IMG/VR virus record: IMGVR_UViG_3300007512_000085
Coordinates: 1 to 40,600 of that record
DNA from: a virus
Direction: 5' to 3' (one strand)
DNA: 40,600 nucleotides
Both the position numbers and the translations under genes were made by a program. Under the pieces are notes generated by a model. That model searched no databases and was not told where the DNA came from. It worked only from the letters and a program-made list of their open reading frames with translations. Shown here in pieces: positions 8,101 to 15,867 of this stretch (the first letter of the stretch is position 1; the number at the start of each line of letters is the position of its first letter).

Positions 8101-8264
8101 GGTGATAATTGCGTCTTTGTGTGAGCCAAGTCTCCACAGTGAACAATATAATCTGGCTTTTCATCTCGAAGTACCTTATATAATTCCTCGAATATAATCT
8201 TATATTCGTAATGATACTTCAGATTTTTGATATGCGTGTCCGCAATATGTGCAATTTTAATCAT
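5112..8264 (-). CDS. Single-chain Mre11/SbcD nuclease - Rad50/SbcC ATPase fusion (gp47+gp46-like)
   Basis: It has 1050 residues in one frame. Residues 1-340 are a calcineurin-type phosphoesterase of the Mre11/SbcD/gp47 family: D9-T-H11, G44-D45, G79-N80-H81-D82, then YHGAIS and LGDIHKC. From about residue 363 it becomes a Rad50/SbcC/gp46 ATPase: Walker A GKNYSGKS at 398-405, two long coiled-coil arms (about 560-715 and 740-900), an apex Cys cluster C722-x6-C729 with C733, ABC signature EMGSGAEKT near 960, Walker B MFILDEPGTALD near 990, and H-loop LISHLD near 1020. The proteins are normally separate and form a heterotetramer that resects DNA ends for recombination-dependent replication. Combined T4 length is about 900, so neither half looks degraded. 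I found no internal Met near the junction that would give a free Rad50. The start is ATG 8264 after AGGA, 9 bases past the primase stop. Confidence 0.96.
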   Translation of the reverse strand: MIKIAHIADTHIKNLKYHYEYKIIFEELYKVLRDEKPDYIVHCGDLAHTKTQLSPEYFELATGFIKNLADIAPLVMVPGNHDGNLKNSSRQDAITPIVQALEHPEVHFFKDSGEFHASDKVCFNILSVFDEDNWIDPTKPDKINIALYHGAISNCKTDIGWVMEHGEHELGIFKKFDFAMLGDIHKCQSLDFEGRVRYCGSTVQQNHGETNDKGFLLWEIDDKDSFTVRHVELQNPKPFTTIELTPKGRMPKGIDVPQGARIRLVSNNNLSLDKMKRAVDVAKHRFKPESITFLNRALGNRADVGLTSDDFIKENLRDLTVQKRLIKEFLKEYEVEDDVLDRVLTLNAKYNRAVEETEEVARNINWKFDSFEWDNLFNYGETNSIEFANLSGIVGIFGKNYSGKSSIIDAALYTLFNSTSKNERKNLNVINQNRERGVGRVGISIGDKQFVIERESEKYVKKLKGEETLEAKTTVEFNEVDASLEQVVSHNGMTRNDTDKNIRKMLGTLDDFLLTSMASQLDSLTFIKEGSTRRKEILAKFLDLEIFDKKFKMAKEDASDLRGALKRLEGREYDEDLEEAQEQIHQSEASIEEHKQKCEEYQQQMIDIKSLIAELENKITSIPLEIIDIEETTNTLKTKKNEVRTLLKQNTQLTESNNDNSKIAEKLSHFLQEYDIENLRNKKKSVENKNEEYEDFLQLLINKNKDINAYRKKVNLLKEVPCGESFPTCKFICDAHTAKDALPNMITEISDIRKQSVQLLEDIHNLDVDKLDDYLNKYDLLVEKQKEVQHKISVSNLEMQNNLSKLEIFKHEIENTEKQIAIYEENKDAIENLEQLVTKKKKYNTSLEKIEKNCDECQQELNDLYISHGSCEQKLQSLIEQKNELSELREEYSAYDLFMRCMHTSGISYDIIKKKLPAINEEIAKVLANIVNFEVFFEDDGRRLNVYIKHPKHEPRPIEMGSGAEKTIASMAIRLSLLHVSNLPKSNMFILDEPGTALDAENLEGFVRILDMVKSYFKTVILISHLDSLKDCVDHVVNIEKKNGYAHVSQ

Positions 8265-8273
8265 ATGATCCTA

Positions 8274-9209
8274 TTAAATGCTAGCGATAGCGCTCTCTAA
8301 CAGATAATCTGTTTCCTGAACGAGCACTGCATTTTGCTTTCTTTGTAAAAACTCTTCTCTTCCCATGTCGGATACATCTTCATATCCGCTTATGTCTATT
8401 TTATACACTTCCAGACCATAATTCAAGAAAAGTTTTATAATTCTTTTTTCTTTATTGTCGGCATCTGGGTCTAGTGCAAGGAAAACTGGCGTGTCATTTT
8501 GCACAATTTTCATAAACAACTTGGAGCTTGGACGCAGGGTGGAGCCGAGCAATGGCACTGCATTTGGTCCCGCAACGATTGCATCGAATATTCCCTCTGT
8601 TATAACTAAATCAGTATCCCATTCAAGGTAAAGCTCATTGAACACCACATCCTTCGACACAGGAGGGTTGAGGTATTTGCGAGGATCCGAACAAAAGCTT
8701 CTTGCTACAAAATAGTTCAGATCTCCCCCCTCATTAAACGAAGGAACAATGATACGGTTGGCATATCTACCATCCATACAATATCCCATCTTCCAGTATA
8801 AGATGTCTTTATCTAATATATCACGTTTTTTAAGATAATTCAAGGCAGGAGATGCAGATAATGAAGGTTCATTGTTTAAAGAAATAAAGCCGCTTGGCAT
8901 CCCAAGATATCCAGAAGCCTTTACATCTTTTTTTTCTTCGACAAATAAATCATCAAACTCGTTGATATTGATACGATTTGTTAATTTATCCCACTCTTGA
9001 AGCTGATTAAAATCTCCGAACCGCCTTACAAGGCGACGAATGTCTCTACCGAGGGTTTCACATATCCAGCACTTATATACGTTTTTTTCGATATTAACTG
9101 ATAATTTCTTTTTATAGTGCTTGCAATACGGACACGCGAATAAATACTCGTCATTTGATCTGTAGCTATCGCCAAGAATGGCGGATATAATCTTAAACTT
9201 CTTCTGCAC
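8274..9209 (-). CDS. DNA primase, DnaG/T4 gp61-like (zinc-binding + Toprim)
   Basis: It makes RNA primers for lagging-strand synthesis. It has 311 residues. The N-terminal zinc site is C26-x2-C29 (FACPYCK) with C47-x2-C50 (YKCWIC). The catalytic core starts with the basic RNA-polymerase-like motif (NRIIVPSFNEGGDLNYFVAR, then PRKYLNPP, residues 151-183). The Toprim fold follows: E205 in LVITEGIFDA, and D247-x-D249 in FLALDPDADN. A short C-terminal end (DVSDMGREEFLQRKQ) closes the protein, with no helicase domain. The start is GTG at 9209; no ATG, GTG or TTG follows before the zinc site, so it cannot be moved downstream. There is no Shine-Dalgarno sequence. A consensus promoter lies directly upstream and its expected +1 is this GTG. 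It lies between the RuvC-like and Mre11-Rad50 genes. Confidence 0.93.
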   Translation of the reverse strand: MQKKFKIISAILGDSYRSNDEYLFACPYCKHYKKKLSVNIEKNVYKCWICETLGRDIRRLVRRFGDFNQLQEWDKLTNRININEFDDLFVEEKKDVKASGYLGMPSGFISLNNEPSLSASPALNYLKKRDILDKDILYWKMGYCMDGRYANRIIVPSFNEGGDLNYFVARSFCSDPRKYLNPPVSKDVVFNELYLEWDTDLVITEGIFDAIVAGPNAVPLLGSTLRPSSKLFMKIVQNDTPVFLALDPDADNKEKRIIKLFLNYGLEVYKIDISGYEDVSDMGREEFLQRKQNAVLVQETDYLLESAIASI

Positions 9210-9215
9210 AGATAT

Positions 9216-9244
9216 ATTATAACCGACGCAAAACTATCTGTCAA
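9216..9244 (-). promoter_or_regulatory. Exact consensus sigma-70 promoter upstream of primase
   Basis: On the minus strand TTGACA lies at 9244-9239, followed by exactly 17 bases and TATAAT at 9221-9216. Both hexamers and the spacing match the bacterial housekeeping consensus without a mismatch. The -35 overlaps the last codons of the RuvC-like gene and the spacer covers its TAG stop. Seven bases past the -10 is G9209, the first base of the primase GTG, so a transcript from here would have no leader. I checked the other TGTCAA sites I could find on the plus strand and none has a partner -10 at the right spacing. Confidence 0.85.
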
Positions 9245-9761
9245 GTAATAAAGGTCCAGCGAGAGCAACAACAAGAGCGTCTGCCCTATCATCTGTTCCT
9301 GGTTGTGGATTTCCTTGTCTTGTTAAATTATATTGAAACTGCTCTCCGAACCTCTCTGATATATTTTCAATGATTGCTTTTTTCTTTTCTTTGCCTGGAA
9401 CTTTTCTAGGTACCTTAATTCCGAGAACAGAACGGGCAGAGTTTGGATTAACAAGCGAAGCTTCTATTTCAAATATCTGATTCAAAATATAACAACACAT
9501 ACCATTAAATCGTTGAAGTGTTGCCATTGTAAATGCAGTTGTTTTGCCGCCACGAAACATTATCGCAGGCTGTTCGACGTATACATCATAAACAACATGA
9601 TGTGCATCGATCTCACGCATGCGCCTTTCAAATTGTACAGCACGCTCCTCCAAAGATAGGTTTGATTTAAACTTTAGCACATCACTTATTACGACTTTTT
9701 CTTTGTCTAGTAGTGCAATGCCGATTTTGGAGGAACTTATATCAAGTCCCAGTGTTTTCAT
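9234..9761 (-). CDS. RuvC-like Holliday junction resolvase
   Basis: It has 175 residues with the RNase H-like nuclease fold of RuvC-type resolvases. The first strand carries the catalytic Asp at residue 7 (TLGLDISSSKIGIALLDK). The second acidic residue is E63 in VYVEQPAIMF. The third acidic site is D157/D158/D161 in GTDDRADALVVALAG. SLVNPNSARSVLGIKVP with a following Lys cluster (GKEKKKAI) matches the DNA-binding region of the family. The enzyme cuts four-way junctions, which in large phages clears branches before packaging. T4 uses an unrelated enzyme, endonuclease VII (gp49), for this. The start ATG 9761 shares a TAATG with the stop of the 395-residue gene. The gene's end carries the -35 of the primase promoter. 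Confidence 0.92.
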   Translation of the reverse strand: MKTLGLDISSSKIGIALLDKEKVVISDVLKFKSNLSLEERAVQFERRMREIDAHHVVYDVYVEQPAIMFRGGKTTAFTMATLQRFNGMCCYILNQIFEIEASLVNPNSARSVLGIKVPRKVPGKEKKKAIIENISERFGEQFQYNLTRQGNPQPGTDDRADALVVALAGPLLLDR

Positions 9762-10948
9762 TATATATCTAATTTTAACTTAAATGTGAGTTCTCTATCT
9801 TCAGTTTTCTTAACTGGTGTTGCAACTTTAGCAATGGCAATTAAATTTTTATCTTCATCATAAATTCCTATTGAAGAAATATACGTGGTCTTTTGAAAGC
9901 TTCCTGTAGGATCTGGATATGATGATGAAACTATGTTTTTAATGCCTAAATTATTATTCTCTTTATATGATGATGTGGTGGCAAATGAAGCTGTATTTTG
10001 ATTGTATGTTTTAAAAGTGGGATTGTTTGAATGATTTAGATCGCCTTTTTCTGCATGGGCAAGCATCGTAACAGTTTGTGTTCTAGTGGTGCCCTTAAAT
10101 GTAAGTCCGAAACTAGATGAAGGGAGCTTCGCGCTAGCGATTCCATCTCCCGCACCTGCTCCAAAATAAATCCACTTGGGCTTAAAATTAGTAGTGCCAC
10201 CAGTATATTTTTCACCAGCAAAGCCAGCGTAATCCCCGGTTGCCATATCCCAATTGCCTGTTAATATTACGAACCCTTCATTATACAATACAACGCCAGC
10301 GACGGTGCCGGAATTTGTACTATCAGTTGGTCCAACTTGGATAAGTTCTCCGTCTTTGTTTTCATCTTTTAGTTGCCCAACGATGGTGCCACTAACATAA
10401 AATTTTAAATCAACTGTTCCTTTTTTAATTTGTGAGCCGAAAATAATTGATGGAATACTTATGAGGTTGACATTTTGTGTTCCTTTATCCCCAAGTGGTC
10501 CGTTAAAAGCATAGTGATTGCTCATTGGCTGGTAGTAATTTAAAGTATTTATTAGAGATGTTAGACGACCAGCAGATGATGTTCTCTGTGTTGCAGTTGA
10601 AGCGAAGAACTCTCGGACAATACTGGCAGACATTGGATAGCTGCCGGATAATACATCACTGTAGACAAATGCATTAAAGTCTGAAGATGAAATTGTTTTA
10701 AATGAACTTAGCGAGCTATTTTTGGTAATAAATGGATATATTTTATTGGCGCTTGTACGATCAACGTTAAGCTCGTATAAGCTAACGAATCCTGCTGGGG
10801 TGTCGCCAATGTTTGAAACATTAGAACCTACAATCTTGCCCCGACTATTTAGATAGATTTGGCTATCATATATCACGAAGCTACACTCTGGATGCATCTC
10901 TAGAGTGTTTCTAAATATATCATTACTTTTGAATTTTTTATAAGCCAT
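9761..10948 (-). CDS. Virion structural protein, paralogue of the upstream 378-residue protein
   Basis: It has 395 residues rich in Ser, Thr, Asn and Gly with alternating strands, typical of tail or fibre proteins; no named family is recognised. The N-terminus has NDIFRNTLEMHPECSFVIYD. It aligns with the neighbouring 10969-12105 protein at several points: IKKG near residue 175, a YNEGFVILTGNW strand, SNNPT, YISSIGIYDEDKNLIAIAKV, then PVKK and a final ELTFKLKLD. D195-E-N197-K-D199-G resembles a calcium-binding loop. The paralogous pair suggests duplication, perhaps with the two occupying related positions in one fibre or collar. The start is ATG 10948 with only a weak ribosome site; the gap to the previous gene is 20 bases. 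Confidence 0.82.
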   Translation of the reverse strand: MAYKKFKSNDIFRNTLEMHPECSFVIYDSQIYLNSRGKIVGSNVSNIGDTPAGFVSLYELNVDRTSANKIYPFITKNSSLSSFKTISSSDFNAFVYSDVLSGSYPMSASIVREFFASTATQRTSSAGRLTSLINTLNYYQPMSNHYAFNGPLGDKGTQNVNLISIPSIIFGSQIKKGTVDLKFYVSGTIVGQLKDENKDGELIQVGPTDSTNSGTVAGVVLYNEGFVILTGNWDMATGDYAGFAGEKYTGGTTNFKPKWIYFGAGAGDGIASAKLPSSSFGLTFKGTTRTQTVTMLAHAEKGDLNHSNNPTFKTYNQNTASFATTSSYKENNNLGIKNIVSSSYPDPTGSFQKTTYISSIGIYDEDKNLIAIAKVATPVKKTEDRELTFKLKLDI

Positions 10949-10968
10949 TATATTAAATAGCTTTTAAC

Positions 10969-12105
10969 TTAATAATCTAATCGGACGCGAAGAGTTAATT
11001 CTGTATTTGGATCCTTCTTCAGCGGCTCGCTCAATTTCGCAACCGCTAACAATTCATTGTCAGAAGAATAAAGTCCAACGGTAGTAATATAAGATACTGG
11101 CTGATCTGAGGTGCTGTTTTTAACTCTAATTTGGCTGCTGCTCAAATAAGTGGGGTTAGAACTATAGTTAAACTCATTGTGATTAGCTCGACAGAAATAT
11201 ATTGTTGAGTTTAACTCTACTGTATTGTTGAAAGAAATATTCTGAATTCTGTTTCTAATCGTATCACAAATAAAGTCCATAGTACCGGCGCTGCTGGTTA
11301 ATAGTTGCCCAAATGATGCCGAGAGAGGTTGGTCACCGAGTCCCATCATAGTAGAAGCTGTCGGTAACCCTTGTCCAGCCGAGGGGATGTGAGCGTTGTC
11401 GCGTATTTGATTTTGAGTTACCGGGTTATTCCAAATTCCACCAGTAACCATAGCAACTCCAGCTTGATAAAACAGTAGCCCATATCCAGAGCCTGCATTG
11501 GGCTGTCCCGAGGATGTATATAGTATACCATATTCTCCAGCGGGTGAGTTAACATAATAACTACTTGTGGCAGAATAATCTCCTAGAGTAAGAACACCGC
11601 CGATTGCGTTGGAATATTGTGCGCCTGCGGGCTGTCCTCTTCCTCCACCGGTAACAAAGGCGACAGCGAAGCTGCCTTTTTTAATTTCATCTTTTGTTAA
11701 AAGACGCGCAAAGTTTAGAAAGAAGACTTCTCTATGTTTGGTGCCACCCGTAGCAAGATTGCCATCTTGATCGAATTCTTGGATTTCTCCGAGTGAATTA
11801 TGCCCCATCAGTACCTGAGCCATTTGAGAATAAATATTAATCTTCTTGGCGTTTTGTGGCACAGAAGAAGCAGATAGTGTAGAACCTGAAGAATATCCTA
11901 CTGCAATATCGTAAATGTGATTTGCTGAAGAACTTAAATATGGATAATCATAGACGGACTCGAACATACCATGAGAATACTTCTTGATATTATTATCTGA
12001 ATAAGTTCCAGAGCTTATTGTTCCTGTTAGCGGGAGCGCTTCGTGAAGTAGTGTTCTCGTATTTGCAGTATCGTTTGCAGTTAGAGTTTTATAAGTGGTT
12101 GCCAT
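10969..12105 (-). CDS. Virion structural protein, paralogue of the 395-residue protein
   Basis: It has 378 residues of low-charge, Ser/Thr/Gly-rich beta-type sequence with no named family. Matches to the next gene downstream are clear: DEIKKGSFAVAF, LFYQAGVAMVTGGIW, SSNPTYLSS, YITTVGLYSSDNELLAVAKL, EPLKK, and terminal ELTLRVRLDY. FDQDGNL in the middle is a possible cation loop. The start is ATG 12105 with AGGAC 8 bases before it. It stands between the 296-residue structural protein and its paralogue, so it is probably expressed with the late tail proteins. A fibre, tip or decoration role would fit but is not shown by any motif. Confidence 0.82.
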   Translation of the reverse strand: MATTYKTLTANDTANTRTLLHEALPLTGTISSGTYSDNNIKKYSHGMFESVYDYPYLSSSANHIYDIAVGYSSGSTLSASSVPQNAKKINIYSQMAQVLMGHNSLGEIQEFDQDGNLATGGTKHREVFFLNFARLLTKDEIKKGSFAVAFVTGGGRGQPAGAQYSNAIGGVLTLGDYSATSSYYVNSPAGEYGILYTSSGQPNAGSGYGLLFYQAGVAMVTGGIWNNPVTQNQIRDNAHIPSAGQGLPTASTMMGLGDQPLSASFGQLLTSSAGTMDFICDTIRNRIQNISFNNTVELNSTIYFCRANHNEFNYSSNPTYLSSSQIRVKNSTSDQPVSYITTVGLYSSDNELLAVAKLSEPLKKDPNTELTLRVRLDY

Positions 12106-12125
12106 GTATAAGTCCTATTATATAA

Positions 12126-13016
12126 TTATTGTTTCTTAACAAACCTGATTGGTATATCGACTCTATATCCGGTTGTTGCACCGGTAATACGAATTGTGGT
12201 ATCTATATGATATACAGCCGAACCCAAAGTGCTTGTGCCACCAAGTTGTGTAAATAGAAACGCACTTGATACCAAATCGACAGAAGGTCCGACTAAAAGC
12301 TTAAGTCGTGTTCCGCGAGGTCCGAGAATAACATCACCGCTCATATTTCTTCCAGCATTGCCAAAAAAGTTTGAATTTGTTGTTGTGGACACATAGTAAG
12401 ATGCGATATTGTCATCATCAATAAAAGATGGTGTTGCTTGCACACCCCCGTCGTCAGCTAAAAATCCCAAGCGATTATCAATTTCAACAATGTATTGTGT
12501 TTCAACAAGATCGGCATCTAAATCAATATCGTTTCCATTACCGATGGCATTAGATTCGATTCCCTGGTCAAAAACAAGAGGGGTCGCAGTCTGAGCGAGA
12601 TTATATCCGTTAATATAAGCGCCCGTATCAGTGATTGCGGTAGTGTCTACCGTATTTTGATCTACGAGGATAGTTGGAACCAAAGTTGTCGCGTTGTTTG
12701 CAACACCTACTGTAGTGTTTCTTCGTACTACCGGAAGATAAAGAAGATTGGTTCTTGAGATTGAAAGAAGCTTTGACTTCAATGAAGAAAAGTTATTTGT
12801 GAAAGCTTCCAAAACGGGGGTCTGTAAGATTTCAACATCATAATATGCAGAACCACTTGCGTGATTCAGATTATAAGTCGAATAGTTAATTTCGTCGTCT
12901 CCAAAGGCAAATTTTGCGATGCTAAAAGAGCCATCGCCTTTTGCCAATCTTAATCTGCCTGTATCTGTTAATACAGCATCAAGGATAATGTCGCCCGAGT
13001 TGTCAAGAAATGCCAT
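12126..13016 (-). CDS. Conserved virion structural protein with LT-x2-G / F-x-DD-x-I-x-Y N-terminal domain
   Basis: It has 296 residues. The N-terminus (GDIILDAVLTDTGRLRLAKG, then IAKFAFGDDEINYSTYN) is a pattern I recognise from large-phage virion proteins without an assigned function. Conserved positions are LT at 16-17, G20, L24, G27, and F-x-DD-x-I-x-Y near 38-45, then an I-x-x-TP-x-L strand. The same series occurs in the 365-residue protein at 18751-19848. The remainder is Thr/Asn-rich beta sequence ending in a strand pair (YHIDTTIRITGATTGYRVDIPIRF). The start is ATG 13016 after GGAGAA, following a 57-base gap. A tail or baseplate-periphery component is the best guess from the neighbours. 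Confidence 0.82.
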   Translation of the reverse strand: MAFLDNSGDIILDAVLTDTGRLRLAKGDGSFSIAKFAFGDDEINYSTYNLNHASGSAYYDVEILQTPVLEAFTNNFSSLKSKLLSISRTNLLYLPVVRRNTTVGVANNATTLVPTILVDQNTVDTTAITDTGAYINGYNLAQTATPLVFDQGIESNAIGNGNDIDLDADLVETQYIVEIDNRLGFLADDGGVQATPSFIDDDNIASYYVSTTTNSNFFGNAGRNMSGDVILGPRGTRLKLLVGPSVDLVSSAFLFTQLGGTSTLGSAVYHIDTTIRITGATTGYRVDIPIRFVKKQ

Positions 13017-13073
13017 TTATATATTCTCCATATCGTTATAATTAGTATTTGTTAAGATTAAAATGCCAAAATT

Positions 13074-15851
13074 TTAGGTATTACCATTGTTAGTTTGATT
13101 TGGGTCTGCCAAGCTTGTATATTCAACTTTGCAAGTAAGGTTCAAATCAATTTTCTTTCCAGAATTTTTAGACGTAATTCGTATCTTAAACCTTTGTGGG
13201 TTTGTGTTAGACGACCAGACCGATTCTCCTGCTTGCCCAAGCACAACTGTTGGTGTATTATATGCCGTATTACTTTCTCCTTCACCAAAAGTTACCCCGT
13301 CCGCTGTTGTTCTATCCGGGAATGTTTGCTTATAGTTAATTAGAGATTGAATTAAATTTGGACTAATTTTTAGATATCTTCTAAATTCTTTTGATGGGGC
13401 TATATTGTTATTCTTTTTTAAGGGATCCTCAAATTCATAAATGCTTGTATAAAAGAATGACATGCCATCGAACTCAATCATTTCGACTTGATATACCTCA
13501 GTTGGATTTGATCGATTTTGATGTACATCGACGCTTCTAAACATATAATAGTATTTTTGATTAGGTGATATTTTATCAACATACGAAGCTGCTGTTGCGA
13601 CATCAGAAGTGAGACTCACCAATAAGTTTCCAGCAAAGTCCTGGCAAGAGGTCGGAGGAGTGTCCATTTTATATATTTCAAATGTCTTTGTTGGATCGTC
13701 CGATTTAAATGTGATGGGGTCGGTTGGCAGAAGATCCCGAGCCTGTCTATAATTATCTGCAAATGTGGCATCGCTTTGGTTTATGAGTACTGGCTGTAAC
13801 TCATAGTTTCCAACATTGGAGCTTAAATTAATTAATATCTCATCTACCACACCCTTGTAGGGAATAATATCTACATTTGGCCAAACTGGGGCTGCATCAA
13901 GAATTTTGACTGCCCGCGATTCAAAGATCGGGATTCTAACAATTTTGAGAGACGGTCCATATTCGACACCAAATTCAACCAATCGGGTGTTGCCATACGT
14001 AGTCGCAGCGTCACCGGGCTGCCACGTACCGGTTTTTACATATCTATATTGTGTTCCCACGATCAGTCGATGGACAAATATCTCATATGAGTATTCTTTA
14101 TTATATTTAACTTGCGTATCAATATACTTTATAATATCCAGTTCTGTAACATTTGGAACAAAAAATCTTTGAAGTATGCCGGTACCGTTTTTCTTGACAA
14201 TTTCATATGCTATAGCCTCATTGTGTGCCTCTTTACCTTCCAGCATTTGTTCAAAGGTTCTGAATCGGGATGTCGCAATTTGCTTAATTTTCGCAACCAA
14301 GATAAGCGACTGTAAGGTTTTAAGAAAAGTGCTGCACTCATCAGTTTGCCCTTCGGTTTGCTGAGTCTGTCCCAGAAACATTGTATTATCGGGAAAATTG
14401 GTCAACACTTCATAGGGATGTTGTGATTCTTCATCGAGATAGTTCGATAGCCACTTTCCAAAATCCATAGTTCTGAGTTGCTCCTGTGGCATAATTTCAG
14501 AGTTAATAGTGTATTTTGCTATACGATCTGGGTTGGCTGCGGACGTATCTTCTGTCTCGAAATCGGAAGTAACGATTTTTTCTCTAAATATAGCGAAATC
14601 CTCCCAATCGGCATATGCAGTGTTTGAGTGTGCGGTATCCGCTATACGATAAACCTCATTCATAACAAATTTTAAAATATCATCTGTCATACCAGTTTCT
14701 TCGACAGCGCCGAGGAAATCGCCAGTTATGTCGGTTTTTAGTTCTAAAGTGTTATTCATTGGGTGAACATCATCAAAATCAGATCCTCGCTGTAATGTCG
14801 GGATGAATTCTTTTGTAATTCCAATATATTTCAAATGTCTTAAAGCGCTTGTGACAGAGGCTGCTTGTCCCTCAGACGACTTAGTTTTTCTATTTCTAAC
14901 ATATTCCATTCCAATGCCAAGCTCTTTAATTAAGGTTGTGGCTGCGCTGGGGGTTTCTGATTTGTCATTTAACACATAAAGGTTTGGAAGCTCTTTCTCG
15001 GAATAGGTGTTTGCTGCACTGTCCGCAATTTCATCTTCATAGCCTGAAATGAAAAAGTTATAATCTGAATCTACTCCTGCATAAGAAGGATTGTTAATAT
15101 TATTCACATATCGCTCTAACTCTGTCTTCGAATATGGAATAGTAATATCAGTAAAGTGATCGGAATAAAAATGATTGAATCTTATTAGTGGAGATGTTCG
15201 GGAAAACCCACCGGTTTGTACCTCACCTCCATTAAGAAATTTATCAAAATATCCATCTAAAACAGTGGGATTGGGCTGAAACGAACCGAGTCGTCTGGGT
15301 ACAAATAAATTGCTTCTGACTCGCATGTCCTGTGTATAAATCTCGGATCCATAAGAATAGGCAGTAGTTGTTGCGGGTCCGATAGTGGGTGTCCCTAATA
15401 CTTGTATGGTGATGGGAGATTTGCCATAAGCTCTGTTGAATTCAGTTGTCGGATCGTTGTCGCTGGCTTCTCCTAAGTTATTATTGACATACACCATTCG
15501 TCCATTTTCATCATCAATTGGGCTATATGCGAAGAATTTTCTTGCCTCTAATCGCAATTGATCGTGGGTGTTCGCCTCGTCATTCCCAGGGCGTGTCTGG
15601 GAGATATCATCATTTCCCCAACTGGGTACAAGGGATACCCGAGCTTGAGAATCAGCGGTGAGAAGCTCATTATAAAGTGGATATTCAACAATTTTTTGAG
15701 TTTTACCAAGATAGGTTAAATACGCAATTGTGGACGGGGCACCTTGTGTGGTTTCGTCTGTTGTTTCGGTAGTCGTAGGTTGTACAACTGCTTCTTCCTC
15801 TTCGGTAACCGGAGCATCGGGGGTGGTATCATCACATTTTTTAATTGCCAT
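13074..15851 (-). CDS. Large virion structural protein, unidentified, with a possible FN3-like region
   Basis: It has 925 residues. Residues 8-45 are a Thr/Glu-rich low-complexity stretch (TEEEEAVVQPTTTETTDETT) that looks like a flexible linker. The body is mixed: strand-rich segments, a helical section (TFLKTLQSLILVAKIKQIAT near residue 510), and near residue 730-800 a segment resembling an FN3 domain (KISPNQKYYYMFRSVDVHQN, then SNPTEVYQVEMI). The C-terminus ends with a strand pair (FKIRITSKNSGKKIDLNLTCKVEY has this character over its length). No enzyme motif was found. The start is ATG 15851 with a full AGGAGG site 10 bases upstream, the strongest in the window, suggesting high expression. 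It lies between the 959- and 296-residue virion genes. Confidence 0.82.
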   Translation of the reverse strand: MAIKKCDDTTPDAPVTEEEEAVVQPTTTETTDETTQGAPSTIAYLTYLGKTQKIVEYPLYNELLTADSQARVSLVPSWGNDDISQTRPGNDEANTHDQLRLEARKFFAYSPIDDENGRMVYVNNNLGEASDNDPTTEFNRAYGKSPITIQVLGTPTIGPATTTAYSYGSEIYTQDMRVRSNLFVPRRLGSFQPNPTVLDGYFDKFLNGGEVQTGGFSRTSPLIRFNHFYSDHFTDITIPYSKTELERYVNNINNPSYAGVDSDYNFFISGYEDEIADSAANTYSEKELPNLYVLNDKSETPSAATTLIKELGIGMEYVRNRKTKSSEGQAASVTSALRHLKYIGITKEFIPTLQRGSDFDDVHPMNNTLELKTDITGDFLGAVEETGMTDDILKFVMNEVYRIADTAHSNTAYADWEDFAIFREKIVTSDFETEDTSAANPDRIAKYTINSEIMPQEQLRTMDFGKWLSNYLDEESQHPYEVLTNFPDNTMFLGQTQQTEGQTDECSTFLKTLQSLILVAKIKQIATSRFRTFEQMLEGKEAHNEAIAYEIVKKNGTGILQRFFVPNVTELDIIKYIDTQVKYNKEYSYEIFVHRLIVGTQYRYVKTGTWQPGDAATTYGNTRLVEFGVEYGPSLKIVRIPIFESRAVKILDAAPVWPNVDIIPYKGVVDEILINLSSNVGNYELQPVLINQSDATFADNYRQARDLLPTDPITFKSDDPTKTFEIYKMDTPPTSCQDFAGNLLVSLTSDVATAASYVDKISPNQKYYYMFRSVDVHQNRSNPTEVYQVEMIEFDGMSFFYTSIYEFEDPLKKNNNIAPSKEFRRYLKISPNLIQSLINYKQTFPDRTTADGVTFGEGESNTAYNTPTVVLGQAGESVWSSNTNPQRFKIRITSKNSGKKIDLNLTCKVEYTSLADPNQTNNGNT

Positions 15852-15861
15852 AAATTATATA

Positions 15862-15867
15862 CCTCCT
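15862..15867 (-). promoter_or_regulatory. Strong Shine-Dalgarno site of the 925-residue structural gene
   Basis: AGGAGG reads on the minus strand 10 bases before ATG 15851 and overlaps the TAG stop of the 959-residue gene (TAGGAGG). It is a full anti-16S match, so terminating and initiating ribosomes can be coupled here and strong translation is likely. Confidence 0.85.

Noticed and set aside
13017-13073. TTGGCA with TACTAAT/TATAAC as a promoter for the 296-residue gene
   Set aside because: Spacing and hexamers do not agree: TATAAC is 23 bases from TTGGCA and the 17-base position reads ACTAAT. Too weak to call.
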